Source of the DNA: Methylobacteriaceae bacterium | Lineage (GTDB): Bacteria > Pseudomonadota > Alphaproteobacteria > Rhizobiales > Beijerinckiaceae | Length of the DNA: 64,000 bases | Direction of reading: 5' to 3' | Assembly (NCBI GenBank): GCA_020638135.1 | Contig: JACKJE010000005.1 | Location: 1 to 64,000, forward strand | In this document: piece by piece, positions 44,102-55,123 of the stretch | How positions within the stretch are numbered: the first letter of the stretch is position 1 | How the letters are laid out: each line of letters opens with the position of its first letter | Program-made: the position numbers and the translations under genes | The notes under the pieces: generated by a model | The model's database searches: none | What the model saw: the letters and a program-made list of their open reading frames with translations, nothing else | What the model was told of the DNA's origin: nothing

Positions 44102-44563
44102 TCACGCGCCGCCGTAGCGATCCGAAATATCGCGCGCCAGCCGGCCGCCCTCGGCAACGAAGCGGGCGATCGCGGCGCGCGCGTTCGGCGTGCACTGGCC
44201 GTAGGTCGTCTCGTAGCCGCGATAGCCGCGATTATAGGCGCCGGCGAGCTTTTCGCGGCGCTCGGGCGCCGTTCCCTCAGCGTCCAGCAGCGCCGCCATT
44301 TTCGCGCGATATTCGGCGCCATCGCCGTCGCCACAGAGGTCGCGCAGATAGGCGAGCGCGCCCATGATCTCGGAAAGGCGCAGCAGCTGGTTCTCGTACA
44401 GCGGCGCGCCGGGCGCGGCGTCCGCCGGCGCATCCGGCTTCTTTTCCGGCGCCTTCTTCTCGGCTGCGGGCGCGCGCGCCGGCCTGCGTTCGACCGGGGC
44501 CGCAGGCGTCGCCGCAAAGGTCAGCGCAAACGCGCAGAGGATCGTCCGGCTCGCGCGCCTCAT
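44102..44563 (-). CDS. TIGR02301 family secreted protein
   Basis: 153 aa. A signal peptide (RRASRTILCAFALTFAATPA) and a Lys/Ala/Pro linker precede the domain: QLLRLSEIMGALAYLRDLCG, YRAKMAALLDAEGTAPERRE and AYNRGYRGYETTYGQCTPNA. Two conserved Cys are likely disulphide-bonded. This is an alphaproteobacterial family of unknown function. The ATG overlaps the NUDIX gene stop by four bases. Confidence 0.8.
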   Translation of the reverse strand: MRRASRTILCAFALTFAATPAAPVERRPARAPAAEKKAPEKKPDAPADAAPGAPLYENQLLRLSEIMGALAYLRDLCGDGDGAEYRAKMAALLDAEGTAPERREKLAGAYNRGYRGYETTYGQCTPNARAAIARFVAEGGRLARDISDRYGGA

Positions 44564-45027
44564 GTCGCCTGCCCGCAGATGTCGGCGGCCCGCGCGAGAA
44601 TGCGCGCGAGATGCGGCGTCGTCGGCAGGCCGCCGAGGTCGCGCGGATCAACCCAACGCACCTCGCCCGCCTCCGGGCCGGTCGTCGCCTCGCCGCCGGT
44701 CCAGAGGCCGACGAAGGAGGCGACGACGAAATGATGGCGCACGCGGCCTTCATCGTCGCGATCGATCCGCTGCACGTGGCGGTTGAAGCCGACGATGCGG
44801 GCTTCGACGCCGACCTCCTCCATCAATTCGCGCAGGGCCGCTTCCTCGATCGTCTCGCCGGGCTCGACAAGCCCGCCCGGCAGCGACCAGACGCCGGCGC
44901 CCGGCGGCTTGGTGCGCGTGGCGATCAGGACCTTGCCGTCGCGGAAGACCGCGATCGACGCCGCCAGGATCGGGCGGGAGGGATAGGTCCGGTTGTCGGC
45001 GTCGAGGGCCGGCGCGGCGTCGCTCAC
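44560..45027 (-). CDS. NUDIX hydrolase
   Basis: 155 aa from GTG 45027. The Nudix box is GGLVEPGETIEEAALRELME followed by EVG (residues ~55-77), matching G-x5-E-x7-R-E-x2-E-E. Strand ASIAVFRDGKVLIATRTKPP and a C-terminal GEVRWVDPRDLGGLPTTPHL support an ADP-ribose/NADH-type or general diphosphatase. It follows pdxH by 11 bases. Confidence 0.88.
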   Translation of the reverse strand: MSDAAPALDADNRTYPSRPILAASIAVFRDGKVLIATRTKPPGAGVWSLPGGLVEPGETIEEAALRELMEEVGVEARIVGFNRHVQRIDRDDEGRVRHHFVVASFVGLWTGGEATTGPEAGEVRWVDPRDLGGLPTTPHLARILARAADICGQAT

Positions 45028-45038
45028 GGGCGCGTCCC

Positions 45039-45665
45039 TCAGGGATAGAGGCGCTGTTTGCGCCAGTCGCCATCGGGCGCGTCGCGGCGGAAATCGATGC
45101 GCTCGTGCAGGCGGAAGGGGCGGTCGGACCAGAATTCGAACTGGACGGGCCTGATGCGGAATCCCTTCCAGTAGGCGGGGCGCGGCACATCGCCAACGGG
45201 GTATGTGGCTGCGTATTTTGCAACGGCCTTTTCGAGCGCGAAGCGGCTTTCGAGCGGGCGCGACTGCTGACTCGCCCAGGCGCCGATGCGGCTGTCGCGC
45301 GGGCGCGAAGCGAAATAGGCGTCGGACTGGGCGTCGTCGACCACCTCGACCGGCCCGCGAATGCGGACCTGCCGGCGAAGGGACTTCCAGTGGAACAGGG
45401 CCGCGGCCTTGCCGGCGCCGAGCAATTCCCGGCCCTTGGCGCTCTCGGCGTTGGTATAGAAAACCGGCCCGCGCGAATCGAAATCCTTCAACAGGACCAT
45501 GCGCAGATTGGGCAGGCCGTCGCTGTCGACCGTGGCGAGCGCCATCGCCTCGGGATCGTTGATCTCCTTGGCTTTCGCCTCGCCCAGCCATTGTTCGAAA
45601 AGGGCGAACGGCTCTCCCGCCTCCGTAAAGTCACCGGCCGTTAACTGCTCTGGGAGAGTATCCAT
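45039..45665 (-). CDS. pdxH: Pyridoxamine 5'-phosphate oxidase
   Basis: 208 aa; AAGGA precedes ATG 45665. It oxidises pyridoxine or pyridoxamine phosphate to pyridoxal phosphate with FMN. Signatures: PNLRMVLLKDFDSRGPVFYT, FHWKSLRRQVRIRGPVEVV, SRPRDSRIGAWASQQSRPLE and the C-terminal FEFWSDRPFRLHERIDFRRD with RLYP. First gene of the pdxH-NUDIX-TIGR02301 unit. Confidence 0.97.
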   Translation of the reverse strand: MDTLPEQLTAGDFTEAGEPFALFEQWLGEAKAKEINDPEAMALATVDSDGLPNLRMVLLKDFDSRGPVFYTNAESAKGRELLGAGKAAALFHWKSLRRQVRIRGPVEVVDDAQSDAYFASRPRDSRIGAWASQQSRPLESRFALEKAVAKYAATYPVGDVPRPAYWKGFRIRPVQFEFWSDRPFRLHERIDFRRDAPDGDWRKQRLYP

Positions 45666-45694
45666 GACGGTTCCTTGTATCACGGCGGAACAGA

Positions 45695-46172
45695 GTGCGT
45701 AGCCCCCGGCGTCCTTCTGCAATCGTTCATATAGCGCGCGACGGTGCTCCCGTGCGGGCGATGGCGCTTGCCGCCGTCTGCGCGCTGGGGCTCGCCGGTT
45801 GTTCGATGTCGCTGCCGCTCGTCGGATCGGCCTCGGTTGCGGGCGTCGACCACGAGCCGACCGGCTCCATCGCCAAGACCGCGCTCGCCACGACGTCCAC
45901 GCTGTCGCACAATCTCGACGTCGAGGACTGGCGGCGCGCCCGCGCAGCGCTCGGCACCGCGCTCGACCCGCAGGGCAACGGGGCCACCGTCGCTTGGGAC
46001 AATCCCCAGACCGGCCGTAAGGGAACGTTCATTCCGGTCGCCGCGCCCTATCCGGTAGACGGACAGGTCTGCCGCGCCTTCATCGCCAGGATCGACGCCG
46101 GCGAAGCCAAGGAAATCGTGCAGGGCTCGGCCTGCCGCACCGGCGGCACGGACGACTGGACACTGCGCGACG

Positions 46173-46195
<23 letters not shown>
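45695..46195 (+). CDS. RT0821/Lpp0805 family surface lipoprotein
   Basis: 166 aa if GTG 45695 is used. GTG 45752 or ATG 45761 would give a more compact lipoprotein signal (MALAAVCALGLAGC, lipobox LAGC). The mature domain fits the RT0821/Lpp0805 group: WRRARAALGTALDPQGNGAT, WDNPQTGRKGTFIPVA and CRAFIARIDAGEAKEIVQGS, with a Cys pair. It is an outer-surface or periplasmic lipoprotein of unknown role. The 3' end overlaps the convergent DUF255 gene by 23 bases. Confidence 0.82.
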
Positions 46196-48203
<2,008 letters not shown>

Positions 48204-48301
48204 GGGCGCCAAGATAGCGCGGGCGCGGGGCGGGTCCATACATGGCTTTCTTCAACGCCGCGCGACGCTATCTACGCCGTCATCGCGAGGAGCCACCGCC
48301 C

Positions 48302-49217
48302 ATGTCCACGCTGCACGACATTGATCCGCAAACCGGCGATCCCGCATCCTGCGACGCAGTCGACATGGTGCTCGTTCCGCGCGCGCATGACATCGGCGAC
48401 GGTTTCATGGTGCGGCGCGCCCTGCCGTCCGCTGCGCGGCGCATGGTCGGACCGTTCATCTTCCTCGACCAGATGGGCCCTGCCCTGCTGCCGCCAGGCA
48501 AGGGCATCGACGTTCGGCCGCATCCGCATATCGGGCTCGCCACCGTCACCTATCTCTACGAGGGCGAGATCATGCACCGCGATTCGCTCGGCAGCGCACT
48601 GCCGATCCGGCCGGGCGCGCTCAACTGGATGACGGCCGGCAGCGGCATCGCGCATTCCGAGCGTTCGGGCGCGGACTGGCGCGCGCATGGGGGAACGCTG
48701 TCGGGCCTGCAATTGTGGGTCGCGCTGCCGCAGGCCGTCGAGGAGACCGCGCCGGCCTTCGACCATTACGACGCGGAGAAGCTGCCGGTCGTGCGCGACG
48801 CGGCGTCGAGGCGCGGATGATCGCCGGCGCCGCGCTCGGCGCGCGCTCGCCGGTCAAGACCTTCTGCGATACGGATATTCGTGGATTTCCTGCTGGTTGG
48901 GCGCCGTCGCGCCGATCGACGCCGCGCAGGAGGAACGCGCGGTCTACATCTCGTCCGGCGCGGTCGAAATCAGCGGCGACATCTTCGAGGCAGGCCGGCT
49001 CGTCGTGCTCAAACCGGGCGCCGCGGTCGCGGTGCGGGCCACGGTGCCCGCCCGTTTCGCGCTGGTCGGCGGCGAGACGGCGGACGGGCCGCGCTACATC
49101 TGGTGGAATTTCGTGTCTGCAAGCCGGGAGCGGATCGAGCAGGCCAAGGCCGACTGGGCGGCGGGGCGCTTCGCTCCCGTGCCGGGCGAGACGGAGTTCA
49201 TCCCGCTGCCCGAATGA
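48302..49217 (+). pseudogene. Pirin family protein broken by three frameshifts
   Basis: The first 165 codons are clean: FIFLDQMGPALLPPGKGIDV, RPHPHIGLATVTYLYEGEIM and GSGIAHSER give the cupin metal ligands. Near 48800 a missing base moves the frame to GVEARMIAGAALGARSPVKT. Two further shifts near 48875 and 48900 (VDFLL, then GAVAPIDAAQEERAVYISSG) lead to the normal C-terminus (YIWWNFVSASRERIEQAKAD, ending 49217). Pirins are cupin proteins, some acting as quercetin 2,3-dioxygenases. The tight cluster of shifts suggests local sequence error or a decayed gene. Confidence 0.85.
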
Positions 49218-49419
49218 GCGCGAGGCTTTCGTCGAAACGCAGTTCGAGCTCGCGGCCGCGGCTGACCGCCTCGAGACGGGCGAAGCGCATGGCGGAGGAC
49301 AAGTCGCCGAACACGCCGCCGATGCGGCCCTGCTGCTCGGTGACGACGAAGGACGCGCCCTGACCGCGGCTCACGCGGAAGGACAGCGGATTCGAAGCTG
49401 ATTGCGAACGGGTATCCAT
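49198..49419 (-). CDS. Small conserved hypothetical protein
   Basis: 73 aa from ATG 49419 (MDTRSQSASNPLSFRVSRGQ). The pattern SFVVTEQQGRIGGVFGDLSS and RGRELELRFD is beta-rich with one helix. Similar short proteins are seen in related genomes but I have no name for the family. The 3' end overlaps the pirin stop region by 20 bases in convergent orientation. Confidence 0.6.
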   Translation of the reverse strand: MDTRSQSASNPLSFRVSRGQGASFVVTEQQGRIGGVFGDLSSAMRFARLEAVSRGRELELRFDESLALIRAAG

Positions 49420-49598
49420 AGTCTCGGTCTTTCTTCGGTCTATCCAATGCCGATGGAGAAGCATTCGCATCCGGCGCATGAACGTGTGATGAGCGACCAC
49501 GCCGCAATTCAGCCGAAATCCGGGTCGTTGCGCGGCGCCATTGCGCACATTGCGAGGCGCGCGCCGCCCGTGCGAGGCTCGCGGGCGGAGACGAATCC

Positions 49599-50597
49599 AT
49601 GCGCACCGGACCAAAAAACCTGATCACCGACGTCGCGGGCCTCAGCGTCGGCAATGCGCAGGACGAACGGATCGCGACCGGCGTCACGGTCGCGTTGTTC
49701 GATGGCGAGGCGGTCGCCTCGGTGGCGGTCACGGGCGGCGCGCCGGCGGGCCGCGACCTCGAATGCCTCGCGCCTGAGGCGCAGATCGAGGCCGTCCACG
49801 CCATCCTGCTGTCCGGCGGCTCGGGCTATGGCCTCGACGCCGCCAGCGGCGCGCAGGCCTGGCTGCGCGAGCGCGGGCGCGGCGTCGCCTTCGGGCGCGC
49901 CGTCATTCCGATAACGCCGCAAGCAATCTGCTTCGATCTCATCAACGGCGGCGACAAGGACTGGGGCCGCTATCCGCCCTATCGCGAGCTCGCCTATGCC
50001 GCCAGCGACGCGGCGGACGCCGATTTCGCGCTCGGCACGACCGGCGGCGGTTTTGGCGCGACCACCGCCGATCTCAAGGGCGGGCTCGGCTCGGCCAGCG
50101 TCGTGACCTCGGCCGGGCACACGGTCGGGGCGCTCGTCGTGGTCAACGCCATCGGTTCGGCGGTCGTGGGCGGCGGCCCGCACTTCTGGGCGGCGCCCTG
50201 GGAGATTGGCAATGAATTCGGCGGGTTGGGCGCCGAGACGCATCCTTCGACCGCGCTCGCCTGGAAAGGGCGCCCGATCACGCCGGCGACAACGATCGCC
50301 ATGGTGGCGACCGACGCCAAGCTCACCAAGCCGCAGGCCAAACGGCTGGCGATCGCGGCGTCCGGCGGCAAGTCCAAGGGGCTGCGACTCGCCCATGCGA
50401 TCTTCGACGGCGACATGGTCTTCGCCGCCTCGACCGGCCGGCGCGCGCTCGGCGATCCCGCCGCCGAACTGATCGAGATCTGCGCGCTCGCCTCCGATTG
50501 CCTCGCCCGCGCCATTGCGCGCGGCGTGCACGCGGCGACCGCCCTGCCCTTTGCGGGCGCGCAGCCGGCCTGGCGCGACCGGTTCGGCAGCGCCTGA
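49599..50597 (+). CDS. P1 family peptidase (DmpA/aminopeptidase-like)
   Basis: 332 aa. Family P1 proteins are N-terminal-nucleophile hydrolases that cut themselves. The marks are ITDVAGLSVGNAQDERIATG, LLSGGSGYGLDAASGAQAWL, GAVVGGGPHFW-like, and the processing region PATTIAMVATDAKLTKPQAK with the likely nucleophile Thr. It is a predicted D- or L-aminopeptidase; the substrate is unknown. A structured, AT-richer gap follows. Confidence 0.88.
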   Translation: MRTGPKNLITDVAGLSVGNAQDERIATGVTVALFDGEAVASVAVTGGAPAGRDLECLAPEAQIEAVHAILLSGGSGYGLDAASGAQAWLRERGRGVAFGRAVIPITPQAICFDLINGGDKDWGRYPPYRELAYAASDAADADFALGTTGGGFGATTADLKGGLGSASVVTSAGHTVGALVVVNAIGSAVVGGGPHFWAAPWEIGNEFGGLGAETHPSTALAWKGRPITPATTIAMVATDAKLTKPQAKRLAIAASGGKSKGLRLAHAIFDGDMVFAASTGRRALGDPAAELIEICALASDCLARAIARGVHAATALPFAGAQPAWRDRFGSA

Positions 50598-50623
50598 AAC
50601 GCCGCCGCGAACAAGGTAAAATT

Positions 50624-50695
50624 CGATTCAGATTTTGCGCGAATTGGAATCAAGCTCGCGGCAAGCTCGATTCAAAGGCGATTCAAATTGAATCG
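50624..50695. promoter_or_regulatory. Cluster of CGATTCAAA boxes with one perfect palindrome
   Basis: CGATTCAGA (50624-50632), GGAATCAAG (50646-50654, inverted), CGATTCAAA (50668-50676) and the perfect palindrome CGATTCAAATTGAATCG (50679-50695) lie within 72 bases. Box spacing from 50668 to 50679 is 11, one helical turn. It looks like a cooperative binding site for a DNA-binding protein, upstream of the membrane-protein gene at 50982 and downstream of the peptidase. Confidence 0.55.
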
Positions 50696-50711
50696 ATCGG
50701 AGGCCGCGACG

Positions 50712-50725
50712 GCGCATTAATGCGC
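50712..50725. promoter_or_regulatory. 14-base palindrome in the 50.6-51.0 kb gap
   Basis: GCGCATTAATGCGC is a perfect 14-base palindrome, 17 bases after the CGATTCAAA cluster. The rest of the 384-base gap (to 50981) shows no gene. It has a run of A/T (50847-50866, GTAAAAATTAATTCATAT) that could be a promoter for the gene at 50982. Confidence 0.5.
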
Positions 50726-50981
50726 GCTTGCCGACAGCTGCGCGGCGCGCGCGAGCGAATTTGCGAAGTCTCACAAAATCATCCGCCTGGACACAATCGA
50801 TAGGGGCGCGAGGGATCGGCGCGCGCCGCCGACAACGCGAAGGAATGAGTAAAAATTAATTCATATCTGGCGCGTGTTCGCTTCAAAGGCGCGGTAAATC
50901 TGAGCGCAAGACGCAGGAAAACGTTAGGCCTTCGGCAGCCGTGGCGGCGGTTCAATCGCATGGTTCCTACGAGGGGATGTC

Positions 50982-51425
50982 ATGCAAACCCAACTCAATT
51001 TCGTCTTCGTCGCCTGTCTCATTCTCGGCGCAGCCGCTGGTCTCGAGAGCCGCCTGGCGGGACGACGGCTCGCCGTCGCGACGCATACGGCGGCGACCGG
51101 CCTCGGCTTCTTCGCCAATGCCGTCAGCGCGCAGCAGATCGAATCGAGTTTCCGCATCGGGACAGCGCCGATGAACGCCCTGGCGATCGCCTTCCTGATA
51201 TGCGCCTGGATTTCGGAGACGGATTCGTTGCGCAGCGGCGAACCCATGGACGAGCGCGGCGACGCCTCCAATCACGTGGTCGCCTTCGTCATCGGCTTTG
51301 CCGGCGCTATGGGCTCGGCCCTGCTGCTCGGACTGGCGATCGCCTTGATGTTCGCGCTGTTCATGCGGCGCGCGCGCGCCGGCTGCGAGCCGGTCTACGG
51401 CGCAGATTTGGCGCGCATCGAATAA
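50982..51425 (+). CDS. Small membrane protein, unknown
   Basis: 147 aa; GAGGGG precedes the ATG. About three to four membrane segments are visible (FVFVACLILGAAAGLE, THTAATGLGFFANAVS, MNALAIAFLICAWI, VAFVIGFAGAMGSALLLGLA). No family is recognised. It is preceded by the longest palindrome-rich gap in the window, so its expression may be tightly controlled. It ends just before the convergent glyS. Confidence 0.6.
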   Translation: MQTQLNFVFVACLILGAAAGLESRLAGRRLAVATHTAATGLGFFANAVSAQQIESSFRIGTAPMNALAIAFLICAWISETDSLRSGEPMDERGDASNHVVAFVIGFAGAMGSALLLGLAIALMFALFMRRARAGCEPVYGADLARIE

Positions 51426-51434
51426 CTGCTCTGA

Positions 51435-53522
51435 TCAGCCCGCGATCTTCGAGAAATCCGCGACGCGCCGCATGGCGGCGCGCAATTCGCCAAGAAGCTG
51501 CAACCTGTTCTTGCGCAGGCGCTGATCGTCGGCATTGACGGTCACCTTGTCGAAGAAGGCGTCGACCGGCGCGCGCAGTTTCGCAAGCGCATGCATGGCG
51601 CCTTCGAAATCCTCGGCCTTGACGCGCTCCTTCGTCTCGTCGCTCGCGCGATCGATCGCGGCTTTGAGCGCGCGCTCCTCATATTCGCTGATGAATTCGA
51701 TGTTGGCGGGCTGGTCGAAGGCGCCCTCGCCATCCTTCTTCTCTTCCGCGCGCAGAATATTGGCGGCGCGCTTCGCGCCGGCGAGCAGATTCCTGCCATC
51801 GTCGCTGTCGAGAAACTTGCCGAGCGCATCGACACGCTTGACGATCATCAGCAGGTCGTCCTGATCCTCCAGCGCGAAGACCGCGTCGATCAGATCGTGA
51901 CGCGCGCCTTTGTCGCGCAGGTAGACTTTCAGGCGGTCCGCGAAGAAAGCGAGCAAATCCTGCGCGCTGTTGGCGTGGATGTGCATGCGCGATTGCGCCA
52001 GACGAACCGTATGGAGCAGCGGCAGGCGCAGGCCGTTCTCCAGCACGAGGCGGATCACGCCGAGCGCGGCGCGGCGCAGGGCGTAAGGGTCCTTCGAGCC
52101 GGTCGGCTTTTCATTGATCGCCCAGAAGCCGGCCAGCGTGTCGATCTTGTCGGCGAGCGCGACGGATACCGATACCGGATCGGTCGGCGTACGGTCGCTT
52201 GGGCCCTGCGGCTTGTAATGTTCCTCAATGGCCGCGGCGATCGACGGCGCCGTGCCTTGCGCCGCCGCATAATAGCGGCCCATAAGCCCCTGCAATTCGG
52301 GGAACTCGCCGACCATTTCCGACACGAGATCGGCCTTGGCGAGATGGGCGGCCCGCGCGGCGCGCGCGGGATCGGCGCCGACCTTGGCGGCGAGTTCGTA
52401 GGCGAGTTCCTCGATGCGCTTGACGCGCTCGCCCTGCGTGCCGAGGCGCTCGTGGAAGACGATGCTGTCGAGCTTCGGCACGCGCTGTTCGAGCGGCGTC
52501 TTGAGGTCGCTCTCCCAGAAGAATTTCGCGTCCGACAGACGCGCGGCGACGACGCGCTCGTTGCCGGCGACGATCTCCTTGCCGCCGTCCCTGGCCTCGA
52601 TGTTGGAGACGAGGACAAATTTGTTGGCGAGCGTCGGCCCACGCTTCAGCACAAAGCATTTCTGGTTGGCGCGGATGGTGGCGCGAATGACTTCCGGCGG
52701 GATGGCGAGAAAAGACTCGTCGAACGAGCCCATCAGCGCGCGCGGCCATTCGACGAGGCCGGCGACTTCTTCCAGCAGGCCCTCGTCCTCGATCAGCTCC
52801 AGTCCCTGCGCGAAAGCGAGGTCGCGCGCGTCGTGCAACACAATGTTCTTGCGACGGTCGGCGTCGAGCACAACCTTCGCCTTCTCCAGCGCCGGCAGAT
52901 AATCGTCGAAGCGGCGGACCTTGATCGCGGCCGGCGCGAGGAAGCGATGCCCGTAGGTGATATTGCCGGCGGCGACGCCGTCGATCTCGAACGGCACGAT
53001 CTCGGGTTCTTCGTTCTCGGGCCCGAAAGTGGCGACGATCGAATGCAGCGGGCGCACCCAGCGCAGCGCGTCGGAGCGGGCGGAGGCGGCGCCCCAGCGC
53101 ATCGACTTCGGCCAGGGGAAGGCGCGGATGATTCCGGGCAGGATTTCGGCGAGCAGGTCGAGCGTCGGCTTGCCGGCGCGCTCGACGATCGCGACGTAAA
53201 ATTCGCCCTTCTTCGGGTCCTTCTCGATCTTGGCCTGATCGAGCGAGGTCAGGCCGGCGCTCTTGAGGAACCCCTGGACGGCGGCCTCCGGCGCGCCGAC
53301 GCGCGGGCCCTTCTTCTCTTCGCGAATGTCGGGCTGGCGACCCGGCAGGCCGGCGATGTGCAGCGCGAGGCGCCGGGGCGTCGCATGCGCCACCGCGCCC
53401 TCGAACTTGAGCCCGCGCTCGATCAGCGCGCCGGTGACCTGGCGCTCCAGATCGGAGGCCGCCTGTCGCTGCATGCGGGCCGGGATTTCTTCGGAAAAGA
53501 GTTCGAGGAGGAGGTCGGGCAT
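51435..53522 (-). CDS. glyS: Glycine--tRNA ligase beta subunit
   Basis: 695 aa: MPDLLLELFSEEIPARMQRQ at the N-terminus, GPRVGAPEAAVQGFLKSAGL, FLAIPPEVIRATIRANQKCF and GLMGRYYAAAQGTAPSIAAA, ending in the anticodon-binding-like helical domain. It forms the alpha2beta2 enzyme with glyQ, found here 5.1 kb upstream (58670-59599) on the same strand. The two are normally adjacent or nearly so. Its start at 53522 follows a repeat-filled gap. Confidence 0.97.
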   Translation of the reverse strand: MPDLLLELFSEEIPARMQRQAASDLERQVTGALIERGLKFEGAVAHATPRRLALHIAGLPGRQPDIREEKKGPRVGAPEAAVQGFLKSAGLTSLDQAKIEKDPKKGEFYVAIVERAGKPTLDLLAEILPGIIRAFPWPKSMRWGAASARSDALRWVRPLHSIVATFGPENEEPEIVPFEIDGVAAGNITYGHRFLAPAAIKVRRFDDYLPALEKAKVVLDADRRKNIVLHDARDLAFAQGLELIEDEGLLEEVAGLVEWPRALMGSFDESFLAIPPEVIRATIRANQKCFVLKRGPTLANKFVLVSNIEARDGGKEIVAGNERVVAARLSDAKFFWESDLKTPLEQRVPKLDSIVFHERLGTQGERVKRIEELAYELAAKVGADPARAARAAHLAKADLVSEMVGEFPELQGLMGRYYAAAQGTAPSIAAAIEEHYKPQGPSDRTPTDPVSVSVALADKIDTLAGFWAINEKPTGSKDPYALRRAALGVIRLVLENGLRLPLLHTVRLAQSRMHIHANSAQDLLAFFADRLKVYLRDKGARHDLIDAVFALEDQDDLLMIVKRVDALGKFLDSDDGRNLLAGAKRAANILRAEEKKDGEGAFDQPANIEFISEYEERALKAAIDRASDETKERVKAEDFEGAMHALAKLRAPVDAFFDKVTVNADDQRLRKNRLQLLGELRAAMRRVADFSKIAG

Positions 53523-53610
53523 CGGAACCGGCGGGTTAAAAAACGCGCCGTCTTCTCTCGCATGCGGCGGCGCGAAGCAAGTCGAAAGGGGAGAGCGCCC
53601 GCCGCGCCCC

Positions 53611-53724
53611 TAGAGCGCGCAGCGAAAAAGTGGATGCCGGTTTTTCGCGGAAGGCGCGCTCTACGCTTTGAAATAGATCAGCTCTTCTGCATTTGAGCGA
53701 TTCCGCTCAAATGCAGGCTGATCT
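53611..53724. repeat. Two nested palindromes upstream of glyS
   Basis: First unit: outer arms TAGAGCGCGC (53611-53620) and GCGCGCTCTA (53654-53663), inner GCGAAAAA (53622-53629) and TTTTTCGC (53641-53648). Second unit: outer AGATCAGC (53675-53682) and GCTGATCT (53717-53724), inner 12-bp stem TGCATTTGAGCG / CGCTCAAATGCA (53688-53715). These match the palindromic element types widespread in Hyphomicrobiales. The second overlaps the stop codon of the NTF2-like gene. Confidence 0.85.
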
Positions 53725-54103
53725 AGCCGACGATTTTCCAGTAGGAATCCTTGGCAGCCACGAGGCCATCGCGGAACGTGTAGAAATCGCAGCCGTTCAC
53801 CGCGATTTTCTCGCCTGCCGGCGTCGTGCCGGTCAGCGTCCATTTCGAGACGCCGGTGTCGCCGTCGGCGAAATGCGCGGCGTTTCCGTAATGGACGTCC
53901 GGCAGGCCCTCGAAACGCGTCGCAAGCAGGCGCCGCACGTCGGCCTTGCCCTTGGCCCGCGTGCCGAACGGGTGCGGTCCGCGCGGCATCTCGAGTTCGC
54001 AATCCTCGGCAAAACAAGCCATTATGGCATCGAGGTCATGCGCGTTGAAGCCCTCGACCAGCGTCTCCAGACGCTCCAGAATGTCGGCGCGCGTCATCTG
54101 CAT
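53723..54103 (-). CDS. NTF2-like / SnoaL-like protein
   Basis: 126 aa from ATG 54103 (MQMTRADILERLETLVEGFN); a second ATG lies at 54097. The pattern AHDLDAIMACFAEDCELEMP, KADVRRLLATRFEGLPDVHY and SKWTLTGTTPAGEKIAVNGC followed by DFYTFRDG is that of the cone-shaped NTF2-like fold, often a small-molecule isomerase or a binding protein. The function is not assignable. The stop lies in a palindromic repeat. Confidence 0.8.
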   Translation of the reverse strand: MQMTRADILERLETLVEGFNAHDLDAIMACFAEDCELEMPRGPHPFGTRAKGKADVRRLLATRFEGLPDVHYGNAAHFADGDTGVSKWTLTGTTPAGEKIAVNGCDFYTFRDGLVAAKDSYWKIVG

Positions 54104-54198
54104 TCCCGCTGCTGCATCGACCGGACGCCGGGGGCGTCCGGTCTGGAGCGCGCATGGTCGCGACAAAGCGGCAGGGAATGCAAGCGCGCCCGAAGCGC

Positions 54199-54438
54199 TC
54201 ACAACGCCTTGTGCGACCCATCGCAAAGCGGGGCGTTCTTGGTGTGTTTGCAGGCGCACAGATAGGCGGTCTTGGTCTCCGGCGCGGTCCAGGCCATGGG
54301 GGCGAAGTCCGAGCCCTTGTGCGAACCATCGCAGAGCGGCTGCTTGGCCGACTTGCCGCAGGTGCACCAGTAATAGGTCTTGCCAGCCTCGACCTCGACC
54401 GGAATCGGCGACTTCTGGGCAATGACGGGTTCGGCCAT
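54199..54438 (-). CDS. CDGSH iron-sulfur protein, dual motif
   Basis: 79 aa; AGAGGA before ATG 54438. Two CDGSH motifs, CTCGKSAKQPLCDGSH and CACKHTKNAPLCDGSH, each provide three Cys and one His for a [2Fe-2S] cluster (mitoNEET-like). Bacterial two-motif proteins of this length are small electron-transfer or redox-sensing proteins. It lies 110 bases from the divergent DUF4202 gene. Confidence 0.93.
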   Translation of the reverse strand: MAEPVIAQKSPIPVEVEAGKTYYWCTCGKSAKQPLCDGSHKGSDFAPMAWTAPETKTAYLCACKHTKNAPLCDGSHKAL

Positions 54439-54548
54439 ATCTTCCTCTTTCAGTTCGGCTTCGCCCGGCTCGGGCGTCGGCGCTATAGTGCCGGGGGCGC
54501 TCCGCATGTCCATTGCATGAGCGCAATTATGTCAAGCTAGGAATGCAT

Positions 54549-55115
54549 ATGAGCCAGCTCGCGACCGTTCTGACCGCCATCGACGCCGCCAACGCCAAGG
54601 ATCCGACCCTCGAAGACGGCCAGCCGGCCGCGCTGCTCTACGGGCGGCGGATGAGCGAGCGGCTGTCCAAGTTCCTGCCGGACGCCAGCGAATTTCTGCA
54701 GATCGCGATCCGCGGCCAGCACATCGAGCGCTTCGCCATCCCGCGCAAGGACTATCCGATGGACAAGCCCGGCTATTTCCGCTGGCGCAATGCGCTGAAG
54801 GAGCGCCATGCGCAGCGGCTCGCCGAGATCATGGCCGCGGCGGGCTATCCGGCGGAGGCCGGCCAACGCGTCGGGCAGATCGTGCGCAAGGAGCGCGCGA
54901 AGAACGATCCCGAAGCGCAGGCGGTCGAGGACGTGGCCTGCCTCGTCTTTCTCGAATTCTATTCCGAGGCGTTCCTGACCAAATACGAGGAGGCCAAGAG
55001 CATCGACATCGTCCAGAAGACGTGGCGGAAAATGTCGGAGGCCGGGCATGCGGCAGCGCTGGGACTGACCCTCGCGCCACGCGTGGGGGAAATTGTCGGT
55101 AAGGCGCTGGCCTGA
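54549..55115 (+). CDS. DUF4202 family protein
   Basis: 188 aa; AGGA seven bases upstream supports ATG 54549 over 54543. The His-rich core IAIRGQHIERFAIPRKDYPM, GYFRWRNALKERHAQRLAEI and VEDVACLVFLEFYSEAFLTK matches DUF4202, a helical (HD-like) family of unknown function frequent in bacteria with sulfur or nitrogen oxide metabolism genes. None of those is present here. Confidence 0.85.
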   Translation: MSQLATVLTAIDAANAKDPTLEDGQPAALLYGRRMSERLSKFLPDASEFLQIAIRGQHIERFAIPRKDYPMDKPGYFRWRNALKERHAQRLAEIMAAAGYPAEAGQRVGQIVRKERAKNDPEAQAVEDVACLVFLEFYSEAFLTKYEEAKSIDIVQKTWRKMSEAGHAAALGLTLAPRVGEIVGKALA

Positions 55116-55123
55116 GCGCGCGA

